From: Maea johnstoni
Lineage: Eukaryota; Annelida; Polychaeta; Spionida; Magelonidae
Length of the DNA stretch: 64,000 nt
Reading direction: 5' to 3'
Assembly: GCA_963942565.1 (NCBI GenBank)
Contig: OZ012696.1
Coordinates: forward strand, 18,166,921 to 18,230,920
Shown: piece by piece, positions 1-13,884 of the stretch
Layout: each line of letters begins with the position of its first letter
Numbering within the stretch: position 1 is the first letter of the stretch
The notes under the pieces: model-generated
What the model was told of the DNA's origin: nothing
Databases searched by the model: none
Seen by the model: only the letters and a program-made list of their open reading frames with translations
Position numbers and translations under genes: made by a program

Positions 1-1594
1 ACAGATCCCTAGATCGCCCTGTCTGTAAGGCAAGGCAAGTGTTTGCATTGTCTCCCTCTATTCTAACTCTCTTTCCCTTCCATTGTTCCCTCCACACCTT
101 CAATGCCACGATGACGTTAAGCATCTCCAGATGCGCGATGATATGTTCCTGTTGTAACACACACTGGGGAAAAGCCTCAGAATAAAACTCACCCCCAATC
201 GTCGCCCCGCAGCCGGTGAGGCAGGCATCTAGTTCAATGCTTGCTTGGTAGGGCAAGTTCTCCTTGTCGAGGATGCGTACCCCGTTGTATTGGGGTAGCA
301 AGTCTAAGAAAAACTTGAGGTCCTGTCGAAAGCCCAGTGACAGGCCGTGCTTTCCCCTGTGTGGCATGTCACGCAGGCATTGGAGCATGCGATTGGTGAA
401 GACTCTCACAGGGGGTGACACGCTCGCCGCGAATTGGAGTAGTCCCACTAGGGACTGTACTTCCCCTCTGGTTGCCCTGGTACTCCCTTCCCAGGCTTGG
501 AGTGTTTCCATGATTTCGTCCATTTTAGCGGCAGGTATGGACATGCGCATGGCTACGGAATCATACAAGATTCCCAGCCATATCATCTGTTGTGCAGGCT
601 GATGTATCTTGTGTTGGGCCTCTTTGATGCCCAGTGCCGCCATGATGTCTTGTAGTGCCCTCAGGGCATTCTGGGCCTCGTTGCGAGCCGGTTCTGCCCC
701 GCCGAAGTCGTCCAGGTATGGCCTAGACGCAAAACCTGCGGTGCCGTGCATGTAGGAGATCGCCTCGGAGGTCCTCTGCATGCACATAGCAGAGGACCGC
801 AGGCCGAAAGGTGGACATATGTCCATGTAATGTCGTCCCTGGTACTGGAACCCGAGGAAAGGCCAGTCCAGGGGGTCGACTCGGAGTTGTCGATACCCCC
901 TGGCCAAGTCTGTTTTGTAAAGCCAGGCCCCGGGGCCCAACTCCAGTATTCGCTGCACCATGTATTCCGCCGAGGGTAGTGTGATGGTGGCCGGGCCGTC
1001 AATGTATGCCACCTCATCTATACCATCGTTAATAGCCGCTCCGTGCGGCCAGGAGAGGTCCATGATGACGCGTCGGTTGACCGCGTCTTTCTTGGGTTTC
1101 GTCATGAGGGGGCTGGTGTGAAAGTTCCTGATTGGCGGTGCCGGGAAAGGGCCGAAAAGGGCCCCATGTTGTAACTCGGTCGTGATATAATGCTCTATAT
1201 CCGGCCCGTGGCGTTCAGCTGATGGGTGGTTGGTGTCACCGTGGCACAGGGGGGAAAGCCTATTAAAGTTAATGGGCCACCCGAATTGTAGATAATCCGC
1301 TAGCTTGTCGTCCCGGTAGCCCTCCAGTCTCCTGCGCCATTCAGGAATGTTGAGCTGGCTGGGCACTGTTAACCTTGCCCCCGCAAAACTGTATCGACCG
1401 TTCCTCGATACACTGTTATATATGTCCGTGAGCACTGTATTTAGGTCGTGTTTTCCTGGTGCTGGGGCCCTCGGTGACCCTGATACGTGATGTGTCGCTG
1501 GCTCGCGACGAGTAGCGACAATGTCGCCTGTTGTGCTGGGTCGCACTGGTGCACTGGTAACGTCCTTCACCTGACCCACTGTCCCGACTGTCAT
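1..1594 (-). CDS. Reverse transcriptase-RNase H region of DIRS-like element, runs off left edge
   Basis: A reading frame without visible interruption runs from an ATG at 1594 down to base 1. It shows, in order, a conserved RT thumb/finger stretch with L-M-T-K-P-K-K-D (about 1090-1110), a D-L-A-R-G-Y-R-Q palm motif (about 905), the Y-L-D-D catalytic motif (about 705-718), a primer-grip-like W-L-G-I-L-Y region (about 590) and an RNase H start with a candidate catalytic D in L-D-A-C-L-T-G-C-G-A (about 215). In this family the enzyme copies element RNA into DNA. The C terminus lies outside the window. Confidence 0.65.
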   Translation of the reverse strand, partial: MTVGTVGQVKDVTSAPVRPSTTGDIVATRREPATHHVSGSPRAPAPGKHDLNTVLTDIYNSVSRNGRYSFAGARLTVPSQLNIPEWRRRLEGYRDDKLADYLQFGWPINFNRLSPLCHGDTNHPSAERHGPDIEHYITTELQHGALFGPFPAPPIRNFHTSPLMTKPKKDAVNRRVIMDLSWPHGAAINDGIDEVAYIDGPATITLPSAEYMVQRILELGPGAWLYKTDLARGYRQLRVDPLDWPFLGFQYQGRHYMDICPPFGLRSSAMCMQRTSEAISYMHGTAGFASRPYLDDFGGAEPARNEAQNALRALQDIMAALGIKEAQHKIHQPAQQMIWLGILYDSVAMRMSIPAAKMDEIMETLQAWEGSTRATRGEVQSLVGLLQFAASVSPPVRVFTNRMLQCLRDMPHRGKHGLSLGFRQDLKFFLDLLPQYNGVRILDKENLPYQASIELDACLTGCGATIGGEFYSEAFPQCVLQQEHIIAHLEMLNVIVALKVWREQWKGKRVRIEGDNANTCLALQTGRSRDL

Positions 1595-1653
1595 ATTTAC
1601 ACTGTCCCCTATCTGCTTACTATCCGCTTTTTGTTCGATGCGAGGGAGCAGGA

Positions 1654-2694
1654 CTACTCCCCCTGTTTGCCGTTTTTTGCCTGATCTGTTGTTTTTCTGT
1701 AGCAGTCCTGTTCTGCATGGCGGCACAGGGCTGATTTGACGCGATGACAGTATGCGCAGGCATGTGTAAATGGCGAGTGACCTTTGGCCACTTCGCATTC
1801 CTTCCTCTGAAAAGGGGCACAACACTTCATGCCGGACGGGGCTTGTTGTAACGCCGGACGTGGCGCCCCTGCCGTTTCTTTCCCATCTCTTCTTGGTGGG
1901 AAAACTGTTCTAGAGTACGTCATTCTCATTTCTCGTACCACTTCCTCGTCCGTCCATTTCATGGCCCCTTGTTCTACATCTAATCCCACAAATTCGTAAA
2001 AGTTCCTAGCGTTCTCCCAGGAGAAGTCTATGGTATCCTGCATTATGTGACGGAGCAGTTTTACCATGTAACGAAACTGCATCTTTATGTGGGGGGCTTC
2101 TAGCATGCAGAGAAATCCGAAGACAAACTCTTCCACTTTTAACTCCCTGAACACCACCCCTTTTCGTGTGGCGCCGCTGATCCTTTTTATATAAAAATGC
2201 GGCCAGTCTATCCTCCTAACTACAATGTCTGAAGCCGTCATTATCGACCCCGATTTCTTACCGGCTAAGTGTGAGGTGGCCAATTGTAGATCCTCGTCGT
2301 CTTCCCAGTCTTCTTGTCGCAGCCTGGCTAGCTGTCTGCTAGCCTGTCTCATTAGTACCGTATCTCTCCTTAGTGTCTCTGGGGACGCCTGTTCGGCTTC
2401 CTCTGGTTGACCACCGACGGCCCCTTCTTCTGATGCGATCACACTAGCCTCTTCCGGAGTATGTGTCCTCCGTTCTGCTGCTTTATCCGCCTTCATCTCC
2501 CTCATGTTCTCATCCATCGTTGCGAACTTGGATTGTAGGTCCACCATTGCCGCGAGCAGCTTGGATTGAGTATCGTCCGTTTGTGTCTGCTGCTGCGGTG
2601 CTGGGGCCTGCTCTCGCTCAAGTCTATCACAGTGTTTTCCAGTTGGTGCAGCATGTACTTCCCCACATGTCTTGCATTTGTAATTCCGCCCCAT
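1654..2694 (-). CDS. Gag-like protein of DIRS-like element, 346 aa
   Basis: This ORF begins with a small C-x2-C zinc-ribbon-like N terminus, followed by a glutamine-rich and acidic low-complexity stretch (about residues 30-120) with a coiled-coil look, then a globular middle (about 150-270). It ends in a Cys/His cluster of the form C-C...F-x-K-x-E-C...H-x3-H-x-C-x2-C-H...C-x-H...C, which is the usual C-terminal end of DIRS/PAT-type Gag proteins. It is the particle-forming protein of the element in family terms. The next ORF follows about 60 bases downstream on the same strand. The family assignment rests on order and Cys/His pattern, not on a database match. Confidence 0.6.
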   Translation of the reverse strand: MGRNYKCKTCGEVHAAPTGKHCDRLEREQAPAPQQQTQTDDTQSKLLAAMVDLQSKFATMDENMREMKADKAAERRTHTPEEASVIASEEGAVGGQPEEAEQASPETLRRDTVLMRQASRQLARLRQEDWEDDEDLQLATSHLAGKKSGSIMTASDIVVRRIDWPHFYIKRISGATRKGVVFRELKVEEFVFGFLCMLEAPHIKMQFRYMVKLLRHIMQDTIDFSWENARNFYEFVGLDVEQGAMKWTDEEVVREMRMTYSRTVFPPRRDGKETAGAPRPALQQAPSGMKCCAPFQRKECEVAKGHSPFTHACAYCHRVKSALCRHAEQDCYRKTTDQAKNGKQGE

Positions 2695-3056
2695 GTTCGG
2701 TTGAAAAACTGACTGAGGTGAGAAGCCAGGACGTCCCTAAGCCCGGTATGGCGAGGGTCGGAGTAGGTGTTGGCTCGCACACTTGTTTATTTAAAGTGGA
2801 GAGCTAATTAAGTGAAACTGACAGTAACCGCAAGCTGAGCTTCCCGCCACTCCGCGCGTGGCCTAACCCGCAGCGATTGGTGCTGAAGCCGGGAGCTCCG
2901 CCCCCGTCAGTGCACCAGGCACCGGTTGGGAGCGCCGGGGTCTGCGATTGGCTGCCCAAGATAGGACAGACAGCTCGCACGCGAATGGGGGACTGGAGTG
3001 TGTCGAATCTCTCGCCCACCCCAATGCCTCAGAATGACTTGCCATTCTGTCAAAAT

Positions 3057-3305
3057 TGATCAAGGGAGGTATTGTGGCAATACCAGTGCCCGGGCCAGCC
3101 AGCAGCCAAAACCGAGCCCGTAGGGCAATGTTTTGGCCGCTGACTGGGAGGGCACTGGTATTGCCACAATCACCTACCTTTCGTGATCAATTCCCATTAT
3201 ACCACAAGACTCACAAACATGTTTTGGTCAGGTTTTTCGCTTTAAATTAAGATTTAAACTAAACTTAGCATGAGCAGATTGTCGCAACATTCTGGGTGAT
3301 GCAAT
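3057..3305. repeat. Palindromic interspersed repeat with 3' tail
   Basis: Bases 3057-3189 form an imperfect palindrome with TGATCA at both tips and arms of about 60 bases around an inner GCCAAAAC/GTTTTGGC. The following 115 bases (to about 3305) are shared with a second copy at 15071-15240. It sits just outside the outer end of the retroelement, so either the retroelement landed beside it or the palindrome belongs to a separate non-autonomous DNA transposon. No coding capacity. Confidence 0.7.
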
Positions 3306-3399
3306 AATGAATAATTAGGGGTATGGCAATTTTTTCTAATCTTTGGCACGTCTGATTAATGCATAGCATTTGCCAATCACCAGCAATGAAGTGTTTTCC

Positions 3400-3401
<2 letters not shown>

Positions 3402-3449
<48 letters not shown>
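3402..3449. repeat. (GA)n microsatellite
   Basis: About 23 uninterrupted GA units. It generates spurious RE/LS-repeat ORFs on both strands. Confidence 0.95.
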
Positions 3450-3451
<2 letters not shown>

Positions 3452-3637
3452 AAAAACTGAGTGCGATTGTATATCATGGTGTAGTTCGAGCAACTCCAGT
3501 TTACAGTGAATCTTCACGATATGCTATCTATTGGCCTCCAACAAATGTTAGAAATCTAAAGATGTATAATTTAGCACTTGCGCCAAGAAAACTGGGTGCT
3601 CATATCTATAGCCTTTAACCCCCCCCCCCCCCCCTCC

Positions 3638-3949
3638 CAGGGTCTTAGCCGATATTTGGACACAGGGTGTCCAAATAGAGGTTTCATAGACTTTTGCGTG
3701 TCCAAAGTGTGGTACAAAATACATACTACTAATAAGATAGACCCTATACCTTTACAGATTTTGCTTTTTTAGGCCAGATACTGCTTTGTGTGTCTTATAA
3801 AAGTGACACTACAGCTTCTACATCTTCTATCTTCTAAGAAAAGTCATCTTCAGCAAATTCTGACATAAACTTTTGGGTGTCCAAACTGTCAAAAAACAGT
3901 GTTCTGCGTGTCCAAATGACACGCTGGACGCATTGCGGCTAAGCCCCTG
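3638..3949. mobile_element. hAT-like MITE, GTCTTAGCC family
   Basis: The ends are CAGGGTCTTAGCCG and its near-exact inverse (13 of 14). The interior repeats the words TGTCCAAA and TTTGGACA seen in the other family members at 22191-22894, 40383, 46796 and 48104. It is inserted between C-rich tracts, so a target duplication cannot be judged. It is non-coding and about 312 bases long. Confidence 0.6.
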
Positions 3950-4456
3950 CCCCCCACCCCCCCAAAAAAAAACAAAAAAAAAACACTCACGTTCGTATCC
4001 TACCTTGCTTATTGGGACAATTCTGAAAGGTTCCTCCAGACAACATTTCATCTTATTTACATGAGATTGGTCTGTTTTATCATTTTTAAAACATTCAAGA
4101 ATGTAGCTTCTTTTTAGACAACCGTGCATGCGCTGCATATCCTCTGTTCATTGTTTTCCTTTTTATTCATTTATTGCTATATTGTTGTTTTTGAAAATAG
4201 AATAAAATTCCAAATCCGAATCTGCCATCAGTTTTAAGATATTCATATATACGAACTTTTGCATCGGCGCAAAATTCTATTGGCTAATATTATCATACAT
4301 GACATTAGGCCTACAGATATGATACATACAAGTACGATATTTGAACATTCAACGAGATTACAAGAAAGGGTACATATCATATGAGGATTCATAGGATAAT
4401 TTCGAGGTAAATGGTCACCACTTAATCATTATCTGAAACATTATGTATAAGTTTAA

Positions 4457-4660
4457 CCCTTATGCTGCTGGTGCCGGATTTGGCCAATACAAAATGATGC
4501 CAGACGCTGAAAAATGACTGAAACCCTGACAAATGGGTACTCATCTAAGAGTTCGCAGTGGGAGCTATCTAATGAATACCAACATGATAGGGTTTAAATA
4601 GTTTTCAAAAATCTTTGTTTCCTTGTGCTTTGGACGAAATTAGCCTCAGCATTGAAAGGG
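4457..4660 (+). mobile_element. piggyBac-like MITE (TTAA-flanked), copy 1
   Basis: 204 bases beginning CCCTTATGCTG and ending GAAAGGG, with TTAA immediately outside both ends. TTAA duplication and CCC/GGG tips are the signature of piggyBac transposition. Six further copies occur in this window (7019, 11394, 45919, 46305, 48037, 57803). It is non-coding, so it must be mobilised by a transposase elsewhere. Confidence 0.75.
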
Positions 4661-5202
4661 TTAAAAACAAAAAATGATATAGTTTTGCATATTAACCTAT
4701 TCATTTGATCGTATGTGTTGATATATGTTTTATGGAAAAATTGAATAGATTAATAAAAAAATAACTTGCATAAGCGCAGGTGAAAATCCACATTCTGTTT
4801 TATGTAGTAAATTATTTAACACCTGCTATGTAAGCAAATAGGGCCAGTGTGAGTGATACATGGAGTTTCATGGGTAATGTTGAAAGAACTCGCGAGTGGT
4901 AGGAATCAGCTGGACTCAGAACACATCAGACTAATTAAAATAGAGGATAAAACGTTACAATTAAATTTATTTTATCTATTTTAATCTTCTTTGTACAGCT
5001 ATGCATGCTGAAGTACAAAGAAGGATGCTTTTTTGCAAATTGTAACCGAATATCAGTTTTTAAATTGAATAGTATAAATTGAACATGGACGTTGGAAAAC
5101 AAGCTACTAGTATTCTGTAATGTTTGCCCCAGCAGTAATATGGCACACAGCTGCTGCTTGTCACAGTATGCAGTGGCATGCTCTTATGTGATGTACAGTG
5201 CC

Positions 5203-5442
5203 GACATTTAATTCCTTCCATGGTGTGCGGGCAGCCTGGGCATAATACATGACCGCACGCCCGATTGCCACCCAGTTTCCTGGGCATGGAGGCATGTATG
5301 ACCCCACACCTGAACGTAGCTTTGATTCGCAAGCTACGTAGGTCATTGATGTGCTTGGCTTATGTTTTGACGTATTATCCATGGTGTTTATACAACCAGG
5401 CGCTCGCAGACGTCCGGTCAACTGCTGCAGGAATTAAATGTC
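5203..5442 (-). mobile_element. TIR element, GACATTTAATTCC family, copy 1
   Basis: Perfect 13-base inverted ends GACATTTAATTCC / GGAATTAAATGTC enclose 240 bases. The interior matches, in opposite orientation, the copy at 10842-11080. Short ORFs across it are not conserved between copies, so it is treated as a non-coding transposon. Confidence 0.65.
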
Positions 5443-5565
5443 TGTACTGTATGTGAATATGGCCTATCAGGGTCCATGTTTGAGATGTATGGAGTTAATT
5501 ACGTTAATGATTCTCTCTCTCTCTCTCTCTTCACGCAGGCATTGGTAAGGATTGGTGGTGATACG

Positions 5566-6987
5566 ATGAGGACGCCCAGATCACACCGGGCACGTTTATT
5601 CCTTCTACTAATCTGCACTATAGCAGCTATCTTCACCCTCCAGCCACTTCTCAACAGGACCGTTCCACAAAACATCAAAAACACATCCAAGGATACGAAC
5701 CAAGTCCGCTGCCACATCCAAGGCACCAATGCCAAAGAAAATGGAATATCACCTCAAAAGATACATGCACAAGATTATATAAATTCCGACCAAAATATCA
5801 ACCAGGGAGATGCATACAGACTGAGTTTCAGACTAAAGGGTGCTGTATTTACTGACAAAGGGGGACATCGTGAAATCGTTGCCAACATGACGTCATCATT
5901 AATCCACTCGTTCACGCCCGCTATTGAGATATTATCCCAGAGATCTTTCCTGGATCCAGCTGGTGGGAATACCTATTACGCCAACGCCCCCGCCATTATG
6001 TGGCATAACGGAACACTACTGGCCGTCTTGAGAATCTGGACGGAGAGACAGAAATACGACATGCAGAAACGTTGGCCGATTAATAATTTCTATGATAATG
6101 TCCTATTCACGTTAAAATACGATCGAAATATGCGTCCGATCACCCACGGTCAACACATAGGTTTGCAGACCCCTAAGTTCACCTATGGCGATGGTCCACT
6201 GGAGCCTAGGTTATTCAAGCACAAGGGTGAGGTATATGTGAGCTTTAACGTGGGTCTGGGGTTTGGGGACACGCGGGTGCGTGACGTCACCGTGTTTTGG
6301 AACTACTATAAGAACTATTACGTTGTTCCTAAGCTCAAAGGGGGCACGAAAATTAAATACGCGAAGGAGCCCGATATTCGGAGAGATAAGCACTGGAGCC
6401 CTTTTGAGTGGAATGAGAAGCTCTACTTTGTCTATAGTTTAGACCCGTTTCGTGTCATATCATGTAGTATTCACGAACAGGAGGCCAAATGCAAGTTTAT
6501 CAATGGCGATATCATACACTATGATGATACGAAAATGCACCTTAGAGGTGGCACACCTTTTGAACGCTATAACGGGTCATACTTCATCAGCATCGCGCAT
6601 GGCACGTTCTTTACAAAAAACACTCGGGTTTATACCACGCATCTCGTCGTCATGGCAACCACACCTGTTCCTCGGATAGTATATGTTAGCGCTGATCTTC
6701 ATTTTCACCAGTACGTCCTGACACGATGGCCCTTAGTAAGACATATTTGGATGAAGACTCCCTTTCTCTTTCCTGTTGGACTTATAATAGAAAACGAAGA
6801 TACAATTGCCATCGGAGCTCATGTCAATGACTACGGAAGTGTTTTAGTGCGCATGCGTAATATGAAGGAGTTAATGCAAAAAGTGATAGAAATGGACTCT
6901 TCCAAAATCGGGCCCCCTGATGACGCAATTCAAAATTACGTTTTCGAATCTGTATGTTCTGAGAAAAATGTTCAATTTTTGAACTGA
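5566..6987 (+). CDS. Type II membrane protein with beta-propeller-like lumenal domain, putative carbohydrate-active enzyme
   Basis: A single coding exon of 473 aa. The start is taken as ATG 5566 because a CT-rich tract ending in CACGCAG (to 5539) is a good 3' splice site, placing the in-frame upstream codons in intron and leaving a short 5' UTR. Residues about 10-28 are a hydrophobic signal anchor after a basic R-S-H-R-A-R stretch, the arrangement of a Golgi/ER type II protein; the lumenal part has several N-x-S/T sites. The body has recurring W/Y-rich strands, including D-G-P-L-E-P-R-L-F, K-H-W-S-P-F, Y-F-V-Y-S-L and L-R-G-G-T-P-F, recalling five-bladed propellers of GH43/GH130 enzymes and fungal beta-mannosyltransferases. 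That link is from memory of motif style only; substrate and activity are unknown. The frame is fully open and looks functional. A TTAA element begins 31 bases after the stop. Confidence 0.7.
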   Translation: MRTPRSHRARLFLLLICTIAAIFTLQPLLNRTVPQNIKNTSKDTNQVRCHIQGTNAKENGISPQKIHAQDYINSDQNINQGDAYRLSFRLKGAVFTDKGGHREIVANMTSSLIHSFTPAIEILSQRSFLDPAGGNTYYANAPAIMWHNGTLLAVLRIWTERQKYDMQKRWPINNFYDNVLFTLKYDRNMRPITHGQHIGLQTPKFTYGDGPLEPRLFKHKGEVYVSFNVGLGFGDTRVRDVTVFWNYYKNYYVVPKLKGGTKIKYAKEPDIRRDKHWSPFEWNEKLYFVYSLDPFRVISCSIHEQEAKCKFINGDIIHYDDTKMHLRGGTPFERYNGSYFISIAHGTFFTKNTRVYTTHLVVMATTPVPRIVYVSADLHFHQYVLTRWPLVRHIWMKTPFLFPVGLIIENEDTIAIGAHVNDYGSVLVRMRNMKELMQKVIEMDSSKIGPPDDAIQNYVFESVCSEKNVQFLN

Positions 6988-7018
6988 CATTCATTTTAAT
7001 TTGCTAATGGGTAATTAA

Positions 7019-7219
7019 CCCTTATACTGTCGGTGGCCAATACAAAGTGATGCACACAATACAACTGGACACTGATTGAAACTCTAGCACATGGGTACTC
7101 ACCTAAGAGTACTCAGCGAGTGCTATCCAATGAATAACAACATGAGAGGTTTAGATGTTTTTTAAAAGAATCTTTGCGTCCGTGTGCTTTGGACGAAAGT
7201 AGCCTTAGCATTGGAAGGG
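7019..7219 (+). mobile_element. piggyBac-like MITE, copy 2
   Basis: TTAA (7015-7018 and 7220-7223) flanks a 201-base copy ending GGAAGGG. It lies inside the 3' untranslated region of the upstream gene, before the likely poly(A) signal, so it is probably transcribed with it. Confidence 0.75.
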
Positions 7220-7525
7220 TTAAAGAGTACAACCAGTCCAAAATAAAATTGAGAAGTGCTTGTCTCTTCCAGGACTCTGTTTCATTATGATTCCAAGCGC
7301 TGAAAGTCATCATTGTTTCCGATATATTGTCTCTCTGCGAACAAGTAATGTTTGGACCCCAATAAAACAAGGAACCCCTAACATATTAACAAGCATCTAA
7401 TTGTTATTTCGTGTTGTCCTGTTTTGAGTACATGTATTAACTAAATAAGACTAGAATATTTTATCAATTGAGTCCTTGAAATTTGTCTCCACTTTTTCTG
7501 AAATGTATGCATGAAACCCCTGTGC

Positions 7526-7531
7526 AATAAA
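7526..7531 (+). other. Candidate poly(A) signal AATAAA
   Basis: AATAAA about 540 bases after the stop at 6987, the first clean hexamer past the TTAA element. Supported only by position. Confidence 0.35.
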
Positions 7532-7539
7532 CAACCGTG

Positions 7540-9680
7540 TACATTGAACACTTTCTCATTCCCAGTCTAGGACCCCATTTACACTGGCCCGCTGTATTTT
7601 CCTCCTGGTTCAGACGTCATAGAATTATGTCATAATAAGCATTTTTAGTATGTTGTTCAACTGAAACTGATCAAATATCATCAAATACATTTCTGACTCT
7701 CCTTTACCTATCTTTAGATATAACGGGGGATATTTTCCAAAGTTCATGACACACTAAAGGCTTTGTGGGAAGGAAGAAACTGAAAACGGTCATGATCTCA
7801 AATTCGAAAAAAAAAATAGAAGAGAATTTGAATAGTAGAGATTGTTAACTCTCAATTGCACGCATTCAATCAACATTACCGATTTCAAAATTTTCCAGAC
7901 TTCAGACTTCATGTATGGGAATGAATTATTTCGAAGGTAAGTGGCTGTCTGGTCTCCATTTAGAAACAAGACGTCATAGAACTAGACGGGAAATTCGTGT
8001 TTAAAAAGTACCCATGTCGTTCAGGAATTTTATAGTATATACATTAGCCGGTAGATGGCAGCACCGCACGACTCCGGCACATCATCGACGTGTTGCGCTT
8101 TCGACTGCTTCAGAGCCCCACACATTTTTAGTCTACCCGTCAATGGGTAGATGGCAGCACCGTAAGGCTCTGATCTTTACAAGGCCAGGGAATCAAATCA
8201 TAAGGCATAATCGAGGTTCGGGTACGAGCAAGTTATAGAAACGTAAATTCTGACATGAGCTTTTTACTTCTGTATTCGTTATGATTTTGTACCGCTCAAG
8301 TAAGTCAATAAACATACAATACAGTGCAATATTTTCGGCTTTGTCGTATGTGCATTGACAATTGGAGGGATAACTTGTAAAACGTAATTGTCATATATTA
8401 AGGTCTTACGATACTCTATACCGGTGACACCTATTGGGTATTGTACAAACTAAAATAAGTTATTACAATTTATCTGACACCAAGCGAAAAATTGAAAAGA
8501 AATTGATTTTTATTGAATATATACCAATTATGATTAAATCTGCCTACTATTAATAGTATCCTAAGAATTTTTTTTTGATTTTGGCTACAGTGATTTTCAT
8601 ATTCATTTGATTTGATGTTTTGACACGCTTTCTGAAATAATGTGTGATAATTCATGTGTATAAAAATGGGGATCCCTTGCCCAACAAAATCTTATATAAG
8701 GATGGGCATATATAGTAACAATTGAGTAATGTTCACCTAACATTTCATGAAAATTTGCCCCCCAAAAGTTCTATTTCACAAATTTGACAATCTGTGGTTC
8801 GAAGACTAACACGATCATGTCATTTTCTTTATGATTTCTTATTAAGAGCATTATGTAGATAGTGTAGACAAAAATCGGTGAAAATTAAACTAGGCAATTC
8901 TGACATACCAATTTTGGGTTAAAATTTGTTTCTCGAATTCTTTGCCCAATAATTACAATATAACAACAGAAAAATAATTTCAACAAGGCAGAATAGTATT
9001 TCAGGCAGTGTCTCTGAAGGGTATTAGAAGCAAATCTTGATCAGTCCAGAAAATGAATAAGATAACGATTTCACTATAGAATGACAGAAGCATGTGCGAA
9101 TTTCAAGAGAATAGTCTGAAAATGAAGTGCATTTGATCTGCAATTCTCATTATGAAAATATTTTTGGGAAGAGTCAAATACTGATACACAATCCTAGTTA
9201 TTTAATGGAATGTATATGCTTGCATGATTTGTAACTGCCATATGACTTTTAGTGCTGCACTCAATCTTATTTGCCTTCACCTTTCTCTGTCCCTTTTTCT
9301 GCTTTCTTGACAAAAATGTGACCAGGTCTAGTTTTCCAATTAGAAATAGCTGGGTTGTGGAAACTGCTGATTGACAGCAGGTATGGCTTATGCCTTATTC
9401 CTACATTGTTCAGCAAATACAATAACCATCTGATAATTAATATTCATGAAAAAGTACCTGTGCACATGTGCGGGCTTGTATAATAGAAAAAGGTTTGGCA
9501 AATTATTGATTGACACCAGGCAAAGCATATCTCAATAGATACCACTGTTTACGAGAAAAAACACACCACAGAGTCGGTTGCACATGCGCACAACTTCATG
9601 TCTACATATCTCAAATACATACTGGATTTAGCCTTTTTCAAAACGAGATCTGGACTGACGTTTCATCACTAGCTTTCAAA
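7540..9680. other. Intergenic, no gene recognised
   Basis: AT-rich sequence without a credible exon or strong repeat. The only notable structure is the pair of CTCF-like motifs near 8.05 and 8.15 kb, annotated separately. Confidence 0.6.
8047..8163 (+). promoter_or_regulatory. Pair of CTCF-like motifs in direct orientation
   Basis: The word GGTAGATGGCAGCACCG occurs at about 8050 and again at about 8146, same strand, about 96 bases apart. Its core TAGATGGCAGC fits the bilaterian CTCF consensus (C-C-x-x-Y-A-G-R-K-G-G-C-R). The spacer sequence is not repeated, so this is not a simple tandem duplication. Binding is an inference. Confidence 0.3.
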
Positions 9681-9683
9681 AAG

Positions 9684-9688
<5 letters not shown>

Positions 9689-9738
<50 letters not shown>
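9689..9738. repeat. (GA)n microsatellite in 5' leader of lectin gene
   Basis: About 25 GA units ending 24 bases before the ATG at 9763. It either lies in the 5' untranslated region or right at the promoter. Confidence 0.9.
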
Positions 9739-9741
<3 letters not shown>

Positions 9742-9762
9742 ACACTAAAAAAACAGATAGCC

Positions 9763-13884
<4,122 letters not shown>

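Larger units (their letters stand above)
1..2780 (-). mobile_element. DIRS-like (tyrosine-recombinase) retrotransposon, partial at window edge
   Basis: The minus strand carries a gag-like ORF (1654-2694) followed downstream by a reverse transcriptase/RNase H reading frame (1-1594) that runs off the left edge. No protease is seen between them, and the RNase H start has the D-A...G-x-G-A style typical of DIRS elements, so a tyrosine recombinase would be expected beyond the edge; that part is not visible. Over the visible part it looks whole, suggesting a young copy. The outer end near 2.75-3.05 kb is not sharply defined. Alternatives are Ngaro or PAT relatives within the same order; a Gypsy or BEL origin is less likely. 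Confidence 0.6.

Noticed and set aside
264-1017. ORFs of 112, 118 and 77 aa over the retroelement
   Set aside because: Shadows of the reverse transcriptase frame.
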